In this document: positions 1 through 10,089 of the stretch, one piece after another
How positions within the stretch are numbered: position 1 is the stretch's first letter
Layout of the letters: each line of letters starts with the position of its first letter
DNA from: Collinsella sp. An2
Lineage (GTDB): Bacteria; Actinomycetota; Coriobacteriia; Coriobacteriales; Coriobacteriaceae
Length of the DNA stretch: 64,000 nucleotides
NCBI RefSeq assembly: GCF_002160065.1
Contig: NZ_NFJW01000001.1
Span: 310,001-374,000 of the forward strand
Reading direction: 5' to 3'
Program-made: the position numbers and the translations under genes
Notes under the pieces: model-generated
What the model saw: only the letters and a program-made list of their open reading frames with translations
Databases searched by the model: none
What the model was told of the DNA's origin: nothing

Positions 1-1
1 C

Positions 2-337
2 TCGGGTGGCGAGGCGCAGCGTCTCAAGCTCGCCAGCGAGCTCACCCGCAACCAGGCAGACGCGCTCTTTGTGTTCGATGAGCCGACGATCGGCCTGCAT
101 CCGCTTGACGTGGAGGTGCTGCTTGGCGTGTTGCAGCGCTTGATTGACAACGGCGCGACCGTTGTGGTGATTGAGCACGACCTGGACATGATTGCCAACG
201 CCGATTACGTGATCGACATGGGGCCCGGTGGCGGCAATGCCGGCGGACGTGTTGTCTGTGCGGGAACGCCCGAGGAGGTCGCGGCATGTTCCGATAGCAT
301 CACCGGCAGCTACATCGCCGAGGAGCTGGGGTTATAA
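2..337 (+). CDS. uvrA: UvrA-family excision-repair ATPase, C-terminal end (partial)
   Basis: The window opens inside this gene; only the last 111 residues are visible. They start with the ABC signature SGGEAQRLKLA and continue through a Walker B region (VFDEPTIGLHP) and the switch His (VVVIEHDLDM), ending with the typical UvrA tail ADYVIDMGPGGGNAGG...TGSYIAEELGL and a TAA stop. UvrA is the DNA-damage-sensing ATPase of nucleotide excision repair, acting in the cytoplasm with UvrB. The form FDEPTIGLHP rather than LDEPTTGLH also occurs in UvrA paralogues, so this may be a second UvrA-like protein rather than the housekeeping copy; the missing N-terminus would decide. Confidence 0.9.
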   Translation, partial: SGGEAQRLKLASELTRNQADALFVFDEPTIGLHPLDVEVLLGVLQRLIDNGATVVVIEHDLDMIANADYVIDMGPGGGNAGGRVVCAGTPEEVAACSDSITGSYIAEELGL

Positions 338-416
338 AACTGGGTCTGAAGAATCGGGTCTGGAAAATTGAGGCCGTAAAGCCTGGCCTGTAAGCAGCGC
401 CGGGCTCGCGATGCCG

Positions 417-733
417 TCATGTGTCCGCTTGATGCGTGTTCGTGCTGATAGTTGCGTGCGTCCGGCACGAGTTGCGTGCCCCGTTTTCAAGTTACGTGCG
501 CCAAACGAAAGTTGCGGGCGCAATTCAGCCATTTCGGGCCCCTTGGGAGGCGTTTTTTGGACGAAATCCTCCATCAACTTTTGCTGGGCGCACGCAACGG
601 CGACGGGGCGTACGAAACTCGCATCGGGCGCACACAACTCCGACAAGGGGCGCGCAACGAGCGGTGGAGCGTACGCAACACTGATGGAAAGCGTGCAACA
701 CGGGGTTTCCTTGCCGCGATGTTCGCGCAACCT
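417..733 (+). repeat. Mirror-symmetric 20-bp-period repeat array, copy 1
   Basis: Fills the gap between the uvrA end and the RpiR gene. The left arm repeats the 10-mer GTTGCGTGCG (with variants) at 431, 451, 471, 491 and 511, exactly every 20 bp with a different 10-nt filler each time. The right arm repeats the reverse complement CGCACGCAAC (variants) at 589, 609, 629, 649, 670 and 690. The centre (about 521-588) contains GGGAGGCGTTTTTTGG. A second homologous copy lies at 6586-6926 and shares most filler sequences, for example TCCGGCACGA and CCAAACGAAA. Several overlapping open frames cross it, but 20 bp is not a multiple of 3 and none looks coding. Function unknown. Confidence 0.85.
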
Positions 734-794
734 GTCTCTAGGCAAGGTATCAGGTAGGATGTGAAGAAGGGGGTCGCGATATAGGGAGGCCAGC

Positions 795-1532
795 GTGTTT
801 ACCGTCGATGAGATCAAGAGTCTGAATGAACTCGAGCTATGTGTCTACCGCTATGTTGCCACGCATCAGGAAGATGCCTGCTATATGAAAATTCGCGACC
901 TTGCTGAGGCGGCCCATGTGTCTACGACGACGGTTCTTCATTTTTGCAAGAAGATGGGCTGCGACGGTTTTGCCGAGTTTCGGCTGAGATTTCGAGACTA
1001 TCGTCGATATCTTTCGGGGCATCGACAGCGTTACGATGCGAGTGAAATCACGCATTTCTTCCAGCGCGTAGGTGATTCTTCCTACCAGGCAGAAATCGAT
1101 CAGGTGGCATCGGTGCTCAAGGCCGCTCCATGCATCATTTTTGTAGGCGTAGGAAACTCGGCGTTCACAGCGCAATATGCCGCACGCTATTTTTCGAATG
1201 CCGGTGCCTTCAGCCTAAGCGTTACCGATCCATTCCATCCTGCAGAAATCAGCCAGGATCTTCCGGTCACCATAGTGGTGATTTCCGTTTCAGGAGAGAC
1301 GACTGAGACGTTGGACATTGCAAACAAGTTCAAGTTTCGTGGTTGTCCCATCGTGAGCATTACGATGAGTGAAAACTGCACGTTGGCACGGCTTGCCGAT
1401 TACCATTTGAGCTGCTATCTCACGCAAGTGAAGAAAGGCACGCTTGACCTTACAACGCAGGTTCCCATTTTGTATCTTGTGGAGCAGCTCGGTTATCGCA
1501 TGCTCGAGGATGGCGCCCCGGCCTCAGAGTAG
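795..1532 (+). CDS. RpiR/MurR-family transcriptional regulator of beta-glucoside locus 1
   Basis: A 245-residue protein with an N-terminal helix-turn-helix (IRDLAEAAHVSTTTVLHFCKK, about residues 31-52) and a C-terminal SIS sugar-phosphate-binding domain (from about residue 115: IIFVGVGNSAF and VVISVSGETTETLD). Members of this family bind a phosphorylated sugar and switch catabolic operons. The GTG start at 795 is chosen because GGGAGG lies 7 nt upstream. It precedes an EIIBC/GH1/GH5/EIIA gene set on the same strand, separated by 379 bp, so it probably controls that set in response to a phospho-beta-glucoside. The ligand is inferred from context only. Confidence 0.9.
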   Translation: MFTVDEIKSLNELELCVYRYVATHQEDACYMKIRDLAEAAHVSTTTVLHFCKKMGCDGFAEFRLRFRDYRRYLSGHRQRYDASEITHFFQRVGDSSYQAEIDQVASVLKAAPCIIFVGVGNSAFTAQYAARYFSNAGAFSLSVTDPFHPAEISQDLPVTIVVISVSGETTETLDIANKFKFRGCPIVSITMSENCTLARLADYHLSCYLTQVKKGTLDLTTQVPILYLVEQLGYRMLEDGAPASE

Positions 1533-1911
1533 GTCGATGCTTCGTCAGGGATATGCCGACGAGTCTTGAAATGCTTGGCTTCGCCTGCCGTGTTCACAAG
1601 GCTCGGCTCCATTGTTCATGCCTGGGCCGTCAAGGTTTGCATGCCATGTTTTTTGTTGACGTTGGGCGATCTCTTGCGTCCTTGTGTTTTCGCTTGCTTT
1701 GACCGCTCACGGAGGGTTTGTAACCGGTCGCGCCCGGGGAGGAAATAACGGCTGTTGCCTGTAAAAAACAGGTCGCTTTTATGGGAAACAAGTCACCCAA
1801 TATCCGTTTACCTCAACAAAATGCCTGGTTAAGGCCTATAACAGATGCACCGGGAAAAGCGACGTGCAACGCTTCAACCCAGGCACAGTTTTTTCAATGG
1901 GAGGAGAGCAT
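1533..1911. other. Leader region of beta-glucoside locus 1 without a convincing gene
   Basis: A 379-bp gap between the RpiR regulator and EIIBC. It carries a small inverted repeat CCTGT-AAAAA-ACAGG (1758-1772) followed by an AT-richer stretch, a plausible regulator or attenuation site for the PTS operon. Short open frames here lack ribosome binding sites and similarity to known families. No antiterminator (RAT-type) sequence was recognised. Confidence 0.4.
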
Positions 1912-3291
1912 ATGGATTATCGGGATGCGGCGAAGAGCATCGTTGATGCCGTCGGCGGCGTCGGAAACATTTCCGAAGTCGTGCACTGTGCGACCCGACT
2001 GCGGTTCAATCTTGTTGACGACGACAAGGCGGACGTCAAGAAGATTGAAGGCATCGATGGGGTTCGCGGCACCATGAGACAAGGTGGCCAATTCCAGGTC
2101 ATCATCGGCAACGAAGTCACCGATGTGTACGACGAGGTGATTGGCATCACGGGTGCCGAGCGCAAGCCCGAGGTCGCGGCTGATGAAGGTGCCGAAGCTA
2201 AGAAGGGCGGCTGGGGCAGCCGGCTCATCAGTACCCTTACTGAGATCTTCGCACCGGCGCTTCCCGCCATCACGGGTGCCGGTATGTTCAAGGCACTGCT
2301 TGCGGCGGTTGTTGCGTTCAACCTGCTCGATACGACGGGCGCGACGTATCGCATCCTGTATGCCATGGGCGACGCGATTTTCTACTTCCTGCCCATGATT
2401 ATTGGCTTCACGTCGGCGAAGAAGTTCGGCGGCAATCCTGCGCTTGTGCTGGGACTTGCGGGCCTTCTGCTGTATCCGGATTTCATGACGATGCTCTCTG
2501 GTGAAGACCCGGTTTCCTTCTTCATGCTTCCGGTTACCAAATTTACCTATTCGGCAAGCGTCATTCCCATCATTTTGATTGCGCTGATCGAGGCCCCGAT
2601 CGAGAAGTGGATGTACAGGCATGTTTGGGCGCCTATCCGGTACTTTATCGCTCCGTTGCTCACGCTCTTCATTTGTGGCGTCATCGGCATCTTGGTGCTT
2701 GGACCGCTTGGAGCTTGGGTTGGCGACATCATCGCCATTGGCCTGCAGTGGCTTGTGACGAACGCTCGCATCTTTGGATGCATTCTGATTGGAGTGCTTG
2801 GTCCCTTTATCGGCATGACGGGCATCCATCAGAGCTTCACCCCGATCACCATCTCGATGTTTACGCAGTTCGGCTATGATCCGCTCATGTTCCCGGCGAC
2901 TCTTGCGTGCAACATGGGTCAGTGCGGCGTCGCCCTTGCAGTGGGTTTGAGGGTCAAGGATACCAACAAGCGCAGCCAGCTTCTGTCGAGCAGCCTCACG
3001 GCTCTTATGGGCATCACCGAGCCGGCGCTTTTCGGTTGCACCATCAAGTCAAAGAAAACGTTCGCCGCAGCTATGATCGGAGGAGGAATTGGCGCGCTCG
3101 TAGCGGGTTTGCTGTCGCTTAAGGCGTTCGCTATCTCCGGCCCGGGTCTCGCTTCCATCGCGATGTTCTTGGGCGGCACCGATCCTGTGGGCAACATCGT
3201 TGCCGCAGCGATTGTCATGGTCGTTTCCATCGTGGCGTCGTTTATCGCCGCATGGTTCATCGGCGGCAAGTCCATCGCCGAGGAAATGTAG
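1912..3291 (+). CDS. PTS beta-glucoside-family transporter, EIIBC subunit (locus 1)
   Basis: A 459-residue membrane permease and phosphotransfer protein that imports and phosphorylates a beta-glucoside. The N-terminal EIIB domain has the phospho-accepting Cys at residue 26 in HCATRLRF. The EIIC domain follows (about residues 105-450) with multiple membrane segments and the conserved GITEPALFG motif. ATG 1912 is chosen because GGAGGAG sits just upstream; an open frame extends to 1864 without support. Bgl-type transporters are often a single EIIBCA chain; here the EIIA is a separate gene at 6000-6551 at the end of the same gene set. The exact sugar is unknown. Confidence 0.93.
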   Translation: MDYRDAAKSIVDAVGGVGNISEVVHCATRLRFNLVDDDKADVKKIEGIDGVRGTMRQGGQFQVIIGNEVTDVYDEVIGITGAERKPEVAADEGAEAKKGGWGSRLISTLTEIFAPALPAITGAGMFKALLAAVVAFNLLDTTGATYRILYAMGDAIFYFLPMIIGFTSAKKFGGNPALVLGLAGLLLYPDFMTMLSGEDPVSFFMLPVTKFTYSASVIPIILIALIEAPIEKWMYRHVWAPIRYFIAPLLTLFICGVIGILVLGPLGAWVGDIIAIGLQWLVTNARIFGCILIGVLGPFIGMTGIHQSFTPITISMFTQFGYDPLMFPATLACNMGQCGVALAVGLRVKDTNKRSQLLSSSLTALMGITEPALFGCTIKSKKTFAAAMIGGGIGALVAGLLSLKAFAISGPGLASIAMFLGGTDPVGNIVAAAIVMVVSIVASFIAAWFIGGKSIAEEM

Positions 3292-4844
<1,553 letters not shown>

Positions 4845-4845
<1 letters not shown>

Positions 4846-5924
4846 TGATACGCGGCGTGAATCTCGGCGGATGGCTTGCGCTCGAGCGGTGGATTACGCC
4901 GAATCTATTTGAGGGGATTGCTGCGGCTGACGAACGGGAGTTTTACGAGGAGCTCGGCTGGCAACAGGCTTGCGACCGCCTTGTACGGCATCGTGAGAGC
5001 TTCATCGACGAGAAGGATTTCGCCTTTATCCACGAGGCGGGCTGTTCGCTCATTCGTCTGCCTGTCCCCTACAGCGTCTTTGGGGATGTGGAAGGCAGGC
5101 TGGGCTGCATCGAGTATGTTGATCGCGCCTTTGAGTGGGCAGAACGGTACGGGCTGGACATCCTGATCGACCTCCATACCGTGCCCGGCTGTGCAAACGG
5201 TCTTGAAAACGGTGGTGTATGCGGTCTGTGCACGTGGCACCAGGATGAGAAGAACGTTGATGTTACCCTGGATGTTCTCGAGCGCCTCGCGAGTCGATAC
5301 GCGAAATCCTCGGCGCTCTTTGGCATCGAGCCTGTGAACGAGCCGGCCAGCAAAGCGTTTCTAGCTAACGCCGTGCGTGGCTACCGCGGGCGTTACGACG
5401 ACCGTCTTGAAAAATCTACTGCGGTTCCCTCGACGTTTCTTCGTGATTTTTACGAGCGAGCCTATCGACTACTTGTTCCGATTATGGGAGAGGATCGATA
5501 TGTGGTGCTGCAGGATGGCTTTCGCTTAGGCGAGTGGGATGACGTTATGCCGCCCGCGGCGTACCCGGCTGTTATGATCGACACGCATCAGTATCTCAAC
5601 TTCGCACGTTACGAACTGGGAGAGCGCAATCTCTGTCGCAACTATTTTGGTTTTGCGTGGGATCGTTTCGCTCCCGCCCTCGACGCGGCGGCGCAGCACC
5701 ATCCGGTGCTTGTTGGCGAGTGGACCTTGGCGCATCGGCCTGGAGACCTCAATGCCATGTCGTCAGAACGCGCGTATCGATATTGGCGTGCCATCGCTGA
5801 GGTTCAGCAAGCGACTTTTTCTGAGTGCGCAGGATGGGTGTACTTCACTTACAGGGTCGATGACCCAGATAGGCCTGCTTGGGATTTTCGAAATGTAGTG
5901 AATGCTGGCTGGTTATCGCTGTAA
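4845..5924 (+). CDS. GH5-family glucan 1,3-beta-glucosidase-like hydrolase, cytoplasmic
   Basis: A 359-residue clan A (TIM-barrel) hydrolase resembling exo-beta-1,3-glucosidases of GH5. It begins RGVNLGGWLALERW, has IRLPVPYSVFGD, acid/base Glu166 in EPVNEPA, DTHQY near residues 246-250, and nucleophile Glu292 in VGEWT. There is no signal peptide or anchor, so it should act inside the cell. Its ATG overlaps the GH1 stop by one base and the next gene is EIIA, so it belongs to the PTS locus. It may trim imported, perhaps phosphorylated, beta-glucan oligosaccharides; that substrate is inference. Confidence 0.85.
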
Positions 5925-5999
5925 TTAGACGCAGCGCTTCCCGTCGTTGATGTGGACTGGGGCTTGGCGTGTTTGGCCTGAATGGTACTGGGGGTTGAT

Positions 6000-6551
6000 A
6001 TGGGATTGTTCGATAGGTTCATTCGTTCTTCCGTCGGTAAAGGCGACAGTGGGGCTGATTCTGCGGCTCCTGCTTCGGTGAAGGCTTCGGCTATGAGGGA
6101 TGTGCTTTGCGCTCCGGTTTCAGGTCGCGTGATTCGCATGGCCGATGTCCCTGACCCTGTTTTCTCCCAAGAAGTACTGGGCAAGGGCTGTGCGATATGG
6201 CCAGATACAGACATCGTCTACGCTCCCTTGTCAGGATCGATTACGGTTGTTATGGGGCATGCCGTAGGAATTAGCGGCGACGATGGCACCGAGGTGTTGG
6301 TGCATATTGGAGTGGATACCGTCGATATGAACGGTGCCGGCTTCACTGGTTTTGTAAAGACGGGCGATCATGTAGATGCGGGCCAGCCGCTGATTCGCAT
6401 GGATCGTTTGGCGATTAGGGCGGCGGGACATCCTGACTGTGTGGTGCTCGCCGTTTCAAACACGGACTCGTTCGCCGACGTTGAGCTCGCTGTTGAGGGT
6501 GAGGTCTCGGTTCTTGCGGGCTCTCCTGTCGTAACGGTGCGGCGCTCATAG
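6000..6551 (+). CDS. PTS glucose-family EIIA domain protein (locus 1)
   Basis: A 183-residue soluble phosphocarrier that passes phosphate from HPr to the EIIB Cys. The core (from about residue 38) shows CAPVSGRVIRMADVPDPVFS, the two active-site histidines His87 (MGHAVGIS) and His102 (LVHIGVDTV), and a typical C-terminal lipoyl-like fold. ATG 6000 follows a weak GGGGG box; the frame could open at 5982, but similarity starts at MGLFDRF, as in the paralogue at 59172. It closes locus 1, 75 bp after GH5, and presumably partners EIIBC 1912-3291. Cross-phosphorylation of the locus 2 EIIB is possible. Confidence 0.93.
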   Translation: MGLFDRFIRSSVGKGDSGADSAAPASVKASAMRDVLCAPVSGRVIRMADVPDPVFSQEVLGKGCAIWPDTDIVYAPLSGSITVVMGHAVGISGDDGTEVLVHIGVDTVDMNGAGFTGFVKTGDHVDAGQPLIRMDRLAIRAAGHPDCVVLAVSNTDSFADVELAVEGEVSVLAGSPVVTVRRS

Positions 6552-6585
6552 GGGTTTCTCGAGCGTCCTCATCCGGTCTTGATCC

Positions 6586-6926
6586 TGTTATGTGGTTGTG
6601 CGTGATGTGCGCTCGTGCTGATAGATGCGTGCGTCCGGCACGAGTTGCGTGCGGCGTTTTCAAGTTCCGTGCGCCAAACGAAAGTTGCGGGCGCGATTCG
6701 TCCATTTCTGGCTTCTCGGGAGGCGTTTTTTGGACAAAACCCTCTATCAATTTTGATAGGGCGCACGTAACGGCGACGGGGCGCACGCAACTCGCATCGG
6801 ACGCACGTGACTCTGACAAGGCGCACGCAACTCCGACAAGGGGCGTGCAACGAGCGGCGGAGCGTACGCAGCACTGATGGAAAGCGCGCAACACGAGGTT
6901 TCCTCGCCGCGACGCTCACGCAACCT
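6586..6926 (+). repeat. Mirror-symmetric 20-bp-period repeat array, copy 2
   Basis: Homologous and parallel to the array at 417-733. Left-arm units GATGCGTGCG, GTTGCGTGCG, GTTCCGTGCG and GTTGCGGGCG start at 6624, 6644, 6664 and 6684. Right-arm units (CGCACGTAAC, CGCACGCAAC and variants) start at 6762, 6782, 6802, 6822, 6842, 6863 and 6883. It has one 20-bp right-arm unit more than copy 1, as expected if units are gained or lost one at a time. The centre holds GGGAGGCGTTTTTTGG and the dyad CTATCAA-TT-TTGATAG. Together the two copies bracket beta-glucoside locus 1. Confidence 0.85.
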
Positions 6927-7003
6927 GATAGCATATCGGGCGTATGACCGCCGACGCCCAGGGGAGAGGCGTCGGGACATCGACTCGACAAGAAGGGATC
7001 GTC

Positions 7004-7420
7004 ATGATCAAAGAGATCGTGAAGGACGAGGAGTTCCTGAGCAAGCCGGCCGAGCCTGCGACTGCGGAGGACGCCGAAATCGGTCAGGACCTGCGCGACA
7101 CCATGGAGTCGCTTGATGACTGCGTGTGCCTGGCAGCCAATCAGATCGGTTCCACGAAGGCCGTCATCGCCTACGAGGACGCCGGCCGCATCTGGGTGAT
7201 GTACAACCCGAAGATGATTGCGTCCATTCAGCCCTATGAGACTGTTGAGGGCTGCGTCTCGCGTGAGGAACCCAGCCAGGTCAAGCGCTACAAGATGATT
7301 CGCGTCTCGTATCAGGTGCTCTCGAACGGCGGGCTCGTGCGCCGCACCAAGCAGCTGACGGGTTGGACCGCCGAGATCGTCCAGCACGGTCTTGATCACC
7401 TCGCAGGCAAGCTGGTGTAA
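7004..7420 (+). CDS. Peptide-deformylase-like protein lacking the catalytic Glu
   Basis: A 138-residue protein of the short peptide-deformylase-like group. Motif 1 is CLAANQIG (residues 42-49), motif 2 is EGCVS with the metal-binding Cys84, and motif 3 reads QHGLDH (127-132) instead of the QHExDH of active enzymes. The metal ligands Cys84, His128 and His132 are present, but the catalytic Glu is Gly129. Active deformylases remove N-formyl groups from nascent proteins; with this change the protein may be inactive or do something else. ATG 7004 is preceded by AGAAGGGA. The gene follows repeat array copy 2 and directly precedes an MFS gene. Confidence 0.85.
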   Translation: MIKEIVKDEEFLSKPAEPATAEDAEIGQDLRDTMESLDDCVCLAANQIGSTKAVIAYEDAGRIWVMYNPKMIASIQPYETVEGCVSREEPSQVKRYKMIRVSYQVLSNGGLVRRTKQLTGWTAEIVQHGLDHLAGKLV

Positions 7421-7423
7421 CGC

Positions 7424-8608
7424 TTGTTGCAGCATAATGTGAGGATGTGGCTGCCCCTGGTGGGGCTTGCGTTTGCCGCGTTCATGTTCAACACTTCGGA
7501 GTTCATGCCGGTGGGGCTGCTGACCGACATCGCCGGATCGTTTGCGCTCAGTGAGGCGCAGGCAGGCATGATGATTTCCATCTATGCCTGGGCGGTCATG
7601 GCGTTGTCGCTGCCGCTCATGATCTTGGGCTCGAAGTTGCCCATGCGCACGCTGCTGCTCGTGGTGATCGCGGTCTTTCTTACCGGTCAGGCCGCTTCCG
7701 CCGCAGCGCCAACGTTTCCGCTGCTTGTTGCCGCCCGTTTGCTCGTCGCAGCAGCACATGCCGTGTTTTGGTCGATCGCCTCGCCTCTGGCGACGCGCAT
7801 CGCCGATGACCAGCATGCCTCCACTGCCATGAGCATGGTGGTCACGGGGTCGTCGGTAGCTATGATCTTCGGTATGCCGCTGGGGCGCGTTATCGGGTTG
7901 GCCGTGGGCTGGCGCATGACGTTTGCCTGCGTGGGAGCGGTCGCGCTCTGCGTGCTGCTGCTCATGATGGCCGTGATGCCCCGCCTGGAGAAGGGTGAGC
8001 CGTTTACGCTCGCACAGCTGCCCGGCTTGCTTCAAAACCGGTCGCTCATGGCAATCTATGCGGTAACGATTCTGGCGGCCACGGGGTATTACACGGGCTA
8101 CAGCTATATCGAGCCGTTCTTGCAGCAGATTGCCGGCCTTGCGGACGGTACCATCACCGCTGCGCTCATGGTGTTTGGCTGCGCAGGTATCGTAGGCAGT
8201 CTTTTGTTTTCGCGTTTCTACGACGGACACCGCGTGGGCTTTTCGCGCATCATGATCGCCGGCCTTTCGCTTGCCCTGCTGCTTATGGTCGCGACGGGCG
8301 TCTCACCGGCGGCGGTGTTTGGCATCTGCTTTATCTGGGGCCTGAGCGCCACGGCGTTCAATGTGGCCTTCCAGGCAGAGATCATTCATGCGACGCCGCC
8401 GGATGCCTCGGCCGTTGCCATGTCGATCTTCTCGGGGCTTTTTAACCTGGGAATCGGCTGCGGCACGTGGTTCGGCGGCATGGTGACGGATTCGGTCGGT
8501 ATCGGATCGGTCGGGCTGGTGGGCGGCGCCATCGCCGCCGTGGCACTTGTGGTGTGCTGCGCCACGATGGGAGGACGCCGCCGATCTGTCGAGGCTACTT
8601 TACGGTAA
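7424..8608 (+). CDS. MFS transporter, sugar/drug efflux type (SotB/YdhP-like)
   Basis: About 394 residues with 12 predicted membrane segments. The start region contains LAFAAFMFNTSEFMPVGLLTDIA, typical of the DHA1 sugar-efflux and arabinose-exporter group, followed by LPLMILGSKLPMRTLLL. Such proteins export sugars or drugs by proton antiport. It starts 3 bp after the deformylase-like gene; the start is unclear (TTG 7424, GTG 7439 or ATG 7445, none with a well-spaced ribosome binding site). The 3' end overlaps by 14 bp the end of the convergent universal stress gene. The substrate cannot be read from sequence. Confidence 0.85.
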   Translation: MLQHNVRMWLPLVGLAFAAFMFNTSEFMPVGLLTDIAGSFALSEAQAGMMISIYAWAVMALSLPLMILGSKLPMRTLLLVVIAVFLTGQAASAAAPTFPLLVAARLLVAAAHAVFWSIASPLATRIADDQHASTAMSMVVTGSSVAMIFGMPLGRVIGLAVGWRMTFACVGAVALCVLLLMMAVMPRLEKGEPFTLAQLPGLLQNRSLMAIYAVTILAATGYYTGYSYIEPFLQQIAGLADGTITAALMVFGCAGIVGSLLFSRFYDGHRVGFSRIMIAGLSLALLLMVATGVSPAAVFGICFIWGLSATAFNVAFQAEIIHATPPDASAVAMSIFSGLFNLGIGCGTWFGGMVTDSVGIGSVGLVGGAIAAVALVVCCATMGGRRRSVEATLR

Positions 8609-9068
8609 GCACCGGCACGTCTACCGAGCGCAGGACGCCGTAGCTCACGCTGCCCAACATGCCGCGCAGGGCGCCGAGGCCGCGGCGCCCCATGACCACC
8701 AGGTCGATGTCGTGGCTGGTCACATATTCGGCAATGCCTTCGACGGGCGACCCCGCGATGATGGCCGTAGGCGTCACCGTGCAGGTCGCCCCATCTTTTG
8801 CGTCGTTGATGACGCCCTGCATGTCGGCGCGTACACGGTGAAGGATTGCTCCCATGACGCTGTCGTATTCCAGGGGAGTGGTGCTTGCCAACGGGTCGCC
8901 AAATGTGTCGCTGTCAATCGAGGGGCCGGGTACCGCGCCAATGGATACCACGGTGACCACATGCACCTCCGCGTCGGGGTCGTCTCCGACCATCCCCAAA
9001 GCGACGTGCAGGGCACTGATGGCGTGCTCCGATTCGTCGTAGGGGACAAGCACGTTCTTGAACAACAT
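8595..9068 (-). CDS. Universal stress protein (UspA family)
   Basis: A 157-residue single-domain Usp protein. It begins MLFKNVLVPYDESEHAISAL, the usual first beta strand with the conserved Asp, and ends with the ATP-binding signature VVMGRRGLGALRGMLGSVS followed by VDVPVLTVK. These proteins bind ATP and modulate stress survival. ATG 9068 is chosen because GGAGG lies 6 nt upstream; the frame runs further upstream without support. The insertion between the halves (about residues 40-80, DAEVHVVTVVSIGAVPGP onwards) is normal for the family. Its 3' end overlaps the MFS gene by 14 bp, tail to tail. Confidence 0.93.
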   Translation of the reverse strand: MLFKNVLVPYDESEHAISALHVALGMVGDDPDAEVHVVTVVSIGAVPGPSIDSDTFGDPLASTTPLEYDSVMGAILHRVRADMQGVINDAKDGATCTVTPTAIIAGSPVEGIAEYVTSHDIDLVVMGRRGLGALRGMLGSVSYGVLRSVDVPVLTVK

Positions 9069-9164
9069 GGCTGCTCCTCCCACTTGGGTTTGACGCTTAC
9101 TGCGGTTATACCCCTGGTCGCTCATGTTGGGACGGGGTTCTTTTTAGTTGGGAGACTGTTTCGG

Positions 9165-9893
9165 TCATCTCTTGGCGCGTTTGCCGCTGGCCACCTTGAG
9201 TTCTTGCAGCATCGCCTTTTGCTCCGCCGTGATCCGTCTGCTTTCGCGTGCCTTCTGGAGCGCCTTGTTGTGGGTCCATGTGTCCAATCGGGGCGGGCGC
9301 TCTTGAAAGAGCGGCAGCGTGGCACCGGGCTGCTTGATGAGCGCAAACGAGAAGTACCAGGCGCGCGCCATGTTGATGTAGTACTCATCGCGCTTGATGG
9401 CCGCAACGAGGTCGAGCTGGGACGGTTCGAAGGCATCGTCCAAAAAGAGCTCCATGAGCTGGACCACGCCAAAGCGCACGACGTACTCGGTGCAAGGACC
9501 CGTTGCGGAAATCCAGCTGCGGATCTTGGCGAGTACGGCGGGCAGGTTCTTCTTAAAGGCCGGCACACGAATGAGGTCGCAGGTAGCCCAGTTGTCCACG
9601 TGGGGGAGGAAGGCGTCCAGCAGCTCAAAGGCTTCTTCGGGCGTTTTGGACATGAGGCCGATGAGCTCGCCGTGGAGACTCATTTCCTCGTAGAGGTCAT
9701 GTGCTGGAGACGCGAGAAAAGACCGCGCCTCTTCGGGGCGCGTGCGGGCAAGCGAGCGCGCATAGCGTCTGAGATCTGGCGTGCGGACGCCCAGGATGCG
9801 CGTCGGGTCGACCGTGGGAACCAGTTTGGCCTGAAACGCCTGGTAGGCAGGGTCGGCCAGTGCGGCGAGCTCTCTCGCGATGTCATCATTCAT
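9165..9893 (-). CDS. DNA alkylation repair protein (AlkD-like HEAT-repeat family)
   Basis: A 242-residue all-helical protein of the AlkD/COG4912 family, which excises or recognises alkylated bases. Visible landmarks are ILGVRTPDLRRYARSLA (residues 33-49), HVDNWATCDLI with the conserved Trp/Asp near residue 100, and DEYYINMARAWYFSFALIK in the C-terminal half, all hallmarks of the family. Start ATG 9893 has GGAGG just upstream. It stands alone between the stress-protein gene and a REP cluster that occupies its promoter side. The Lys/Arg-rich tail (GKRAKR) may contact DNA. Confidence 0.88.
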   Translation of the reverse strand: MNDDIARELAALADPAYQAFQAKLVPTVDPTRILGVRTPDLRRYARSLARTRPEEARSFLASPAHDLYEEMSLHGELIGLMSKTPEEAFELLDAFLPHVDNWATCDLIRVPAFKKNLPAVLAKIRSWISATGPCTEYVVRFGVVQLMELFLDDAFEPSQLDLVAAIKRDEYYINMARAWYFSFALIKQPGATLPLFQERPPRLDTWTHNKALQKARESRRITAEQKAMLQELKVASGKRAKR

Positions 9894-9907
9894 GCGAACC
9901 TCCCATT

Positions 9908-10059
9908 CGCCATTGGGGACGGGTACAAATGGCAGCTTTCACCATTGGGGACGGGTACAAATGGCAGACAGCTGGTGGACGCGCCGCTTTAGGCCGCCGA
10001 CACCGCTCCACCGCTATCGAAAGCGGCCATCGCTGCCATTTGTACCCGTCCCCAATGGC
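9908..10059. repeat. REPIN-like element: two direct and one inverted REP unit
   Basis: REP units (core ATTGGGGACGGGTACAAAT, ends GCCATT and AATGGC forming a stem) lie at 9908-9932 and 9941-9964 on plus, with an inverted unit at 10035-10059. The intervening stretch contains CCGCTATCGAAAGCGGCCAT, which recurs in other elements. It occupies the region upstream of the AlkD-like gene and downstream of LysR. Confidence 0.9.
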
Positions 10060-10089
10060 ACGTTTCCGGTGACAGAGCCCAGCGGCAAG

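Noticed and set aside
417-764. Overlapping open frames across the 20-bp array (Arg/Ala-rich peptides)
   Set aside because: They come from the repeat itself, lie in several frames and on both strands, and lack ribosome sites and known domains.
1894-2829. Minus-strand frame opposite EIIBC of locus 1
   Set aside because: Antisense shadow of the EIIBC gene with low-complexity composition.
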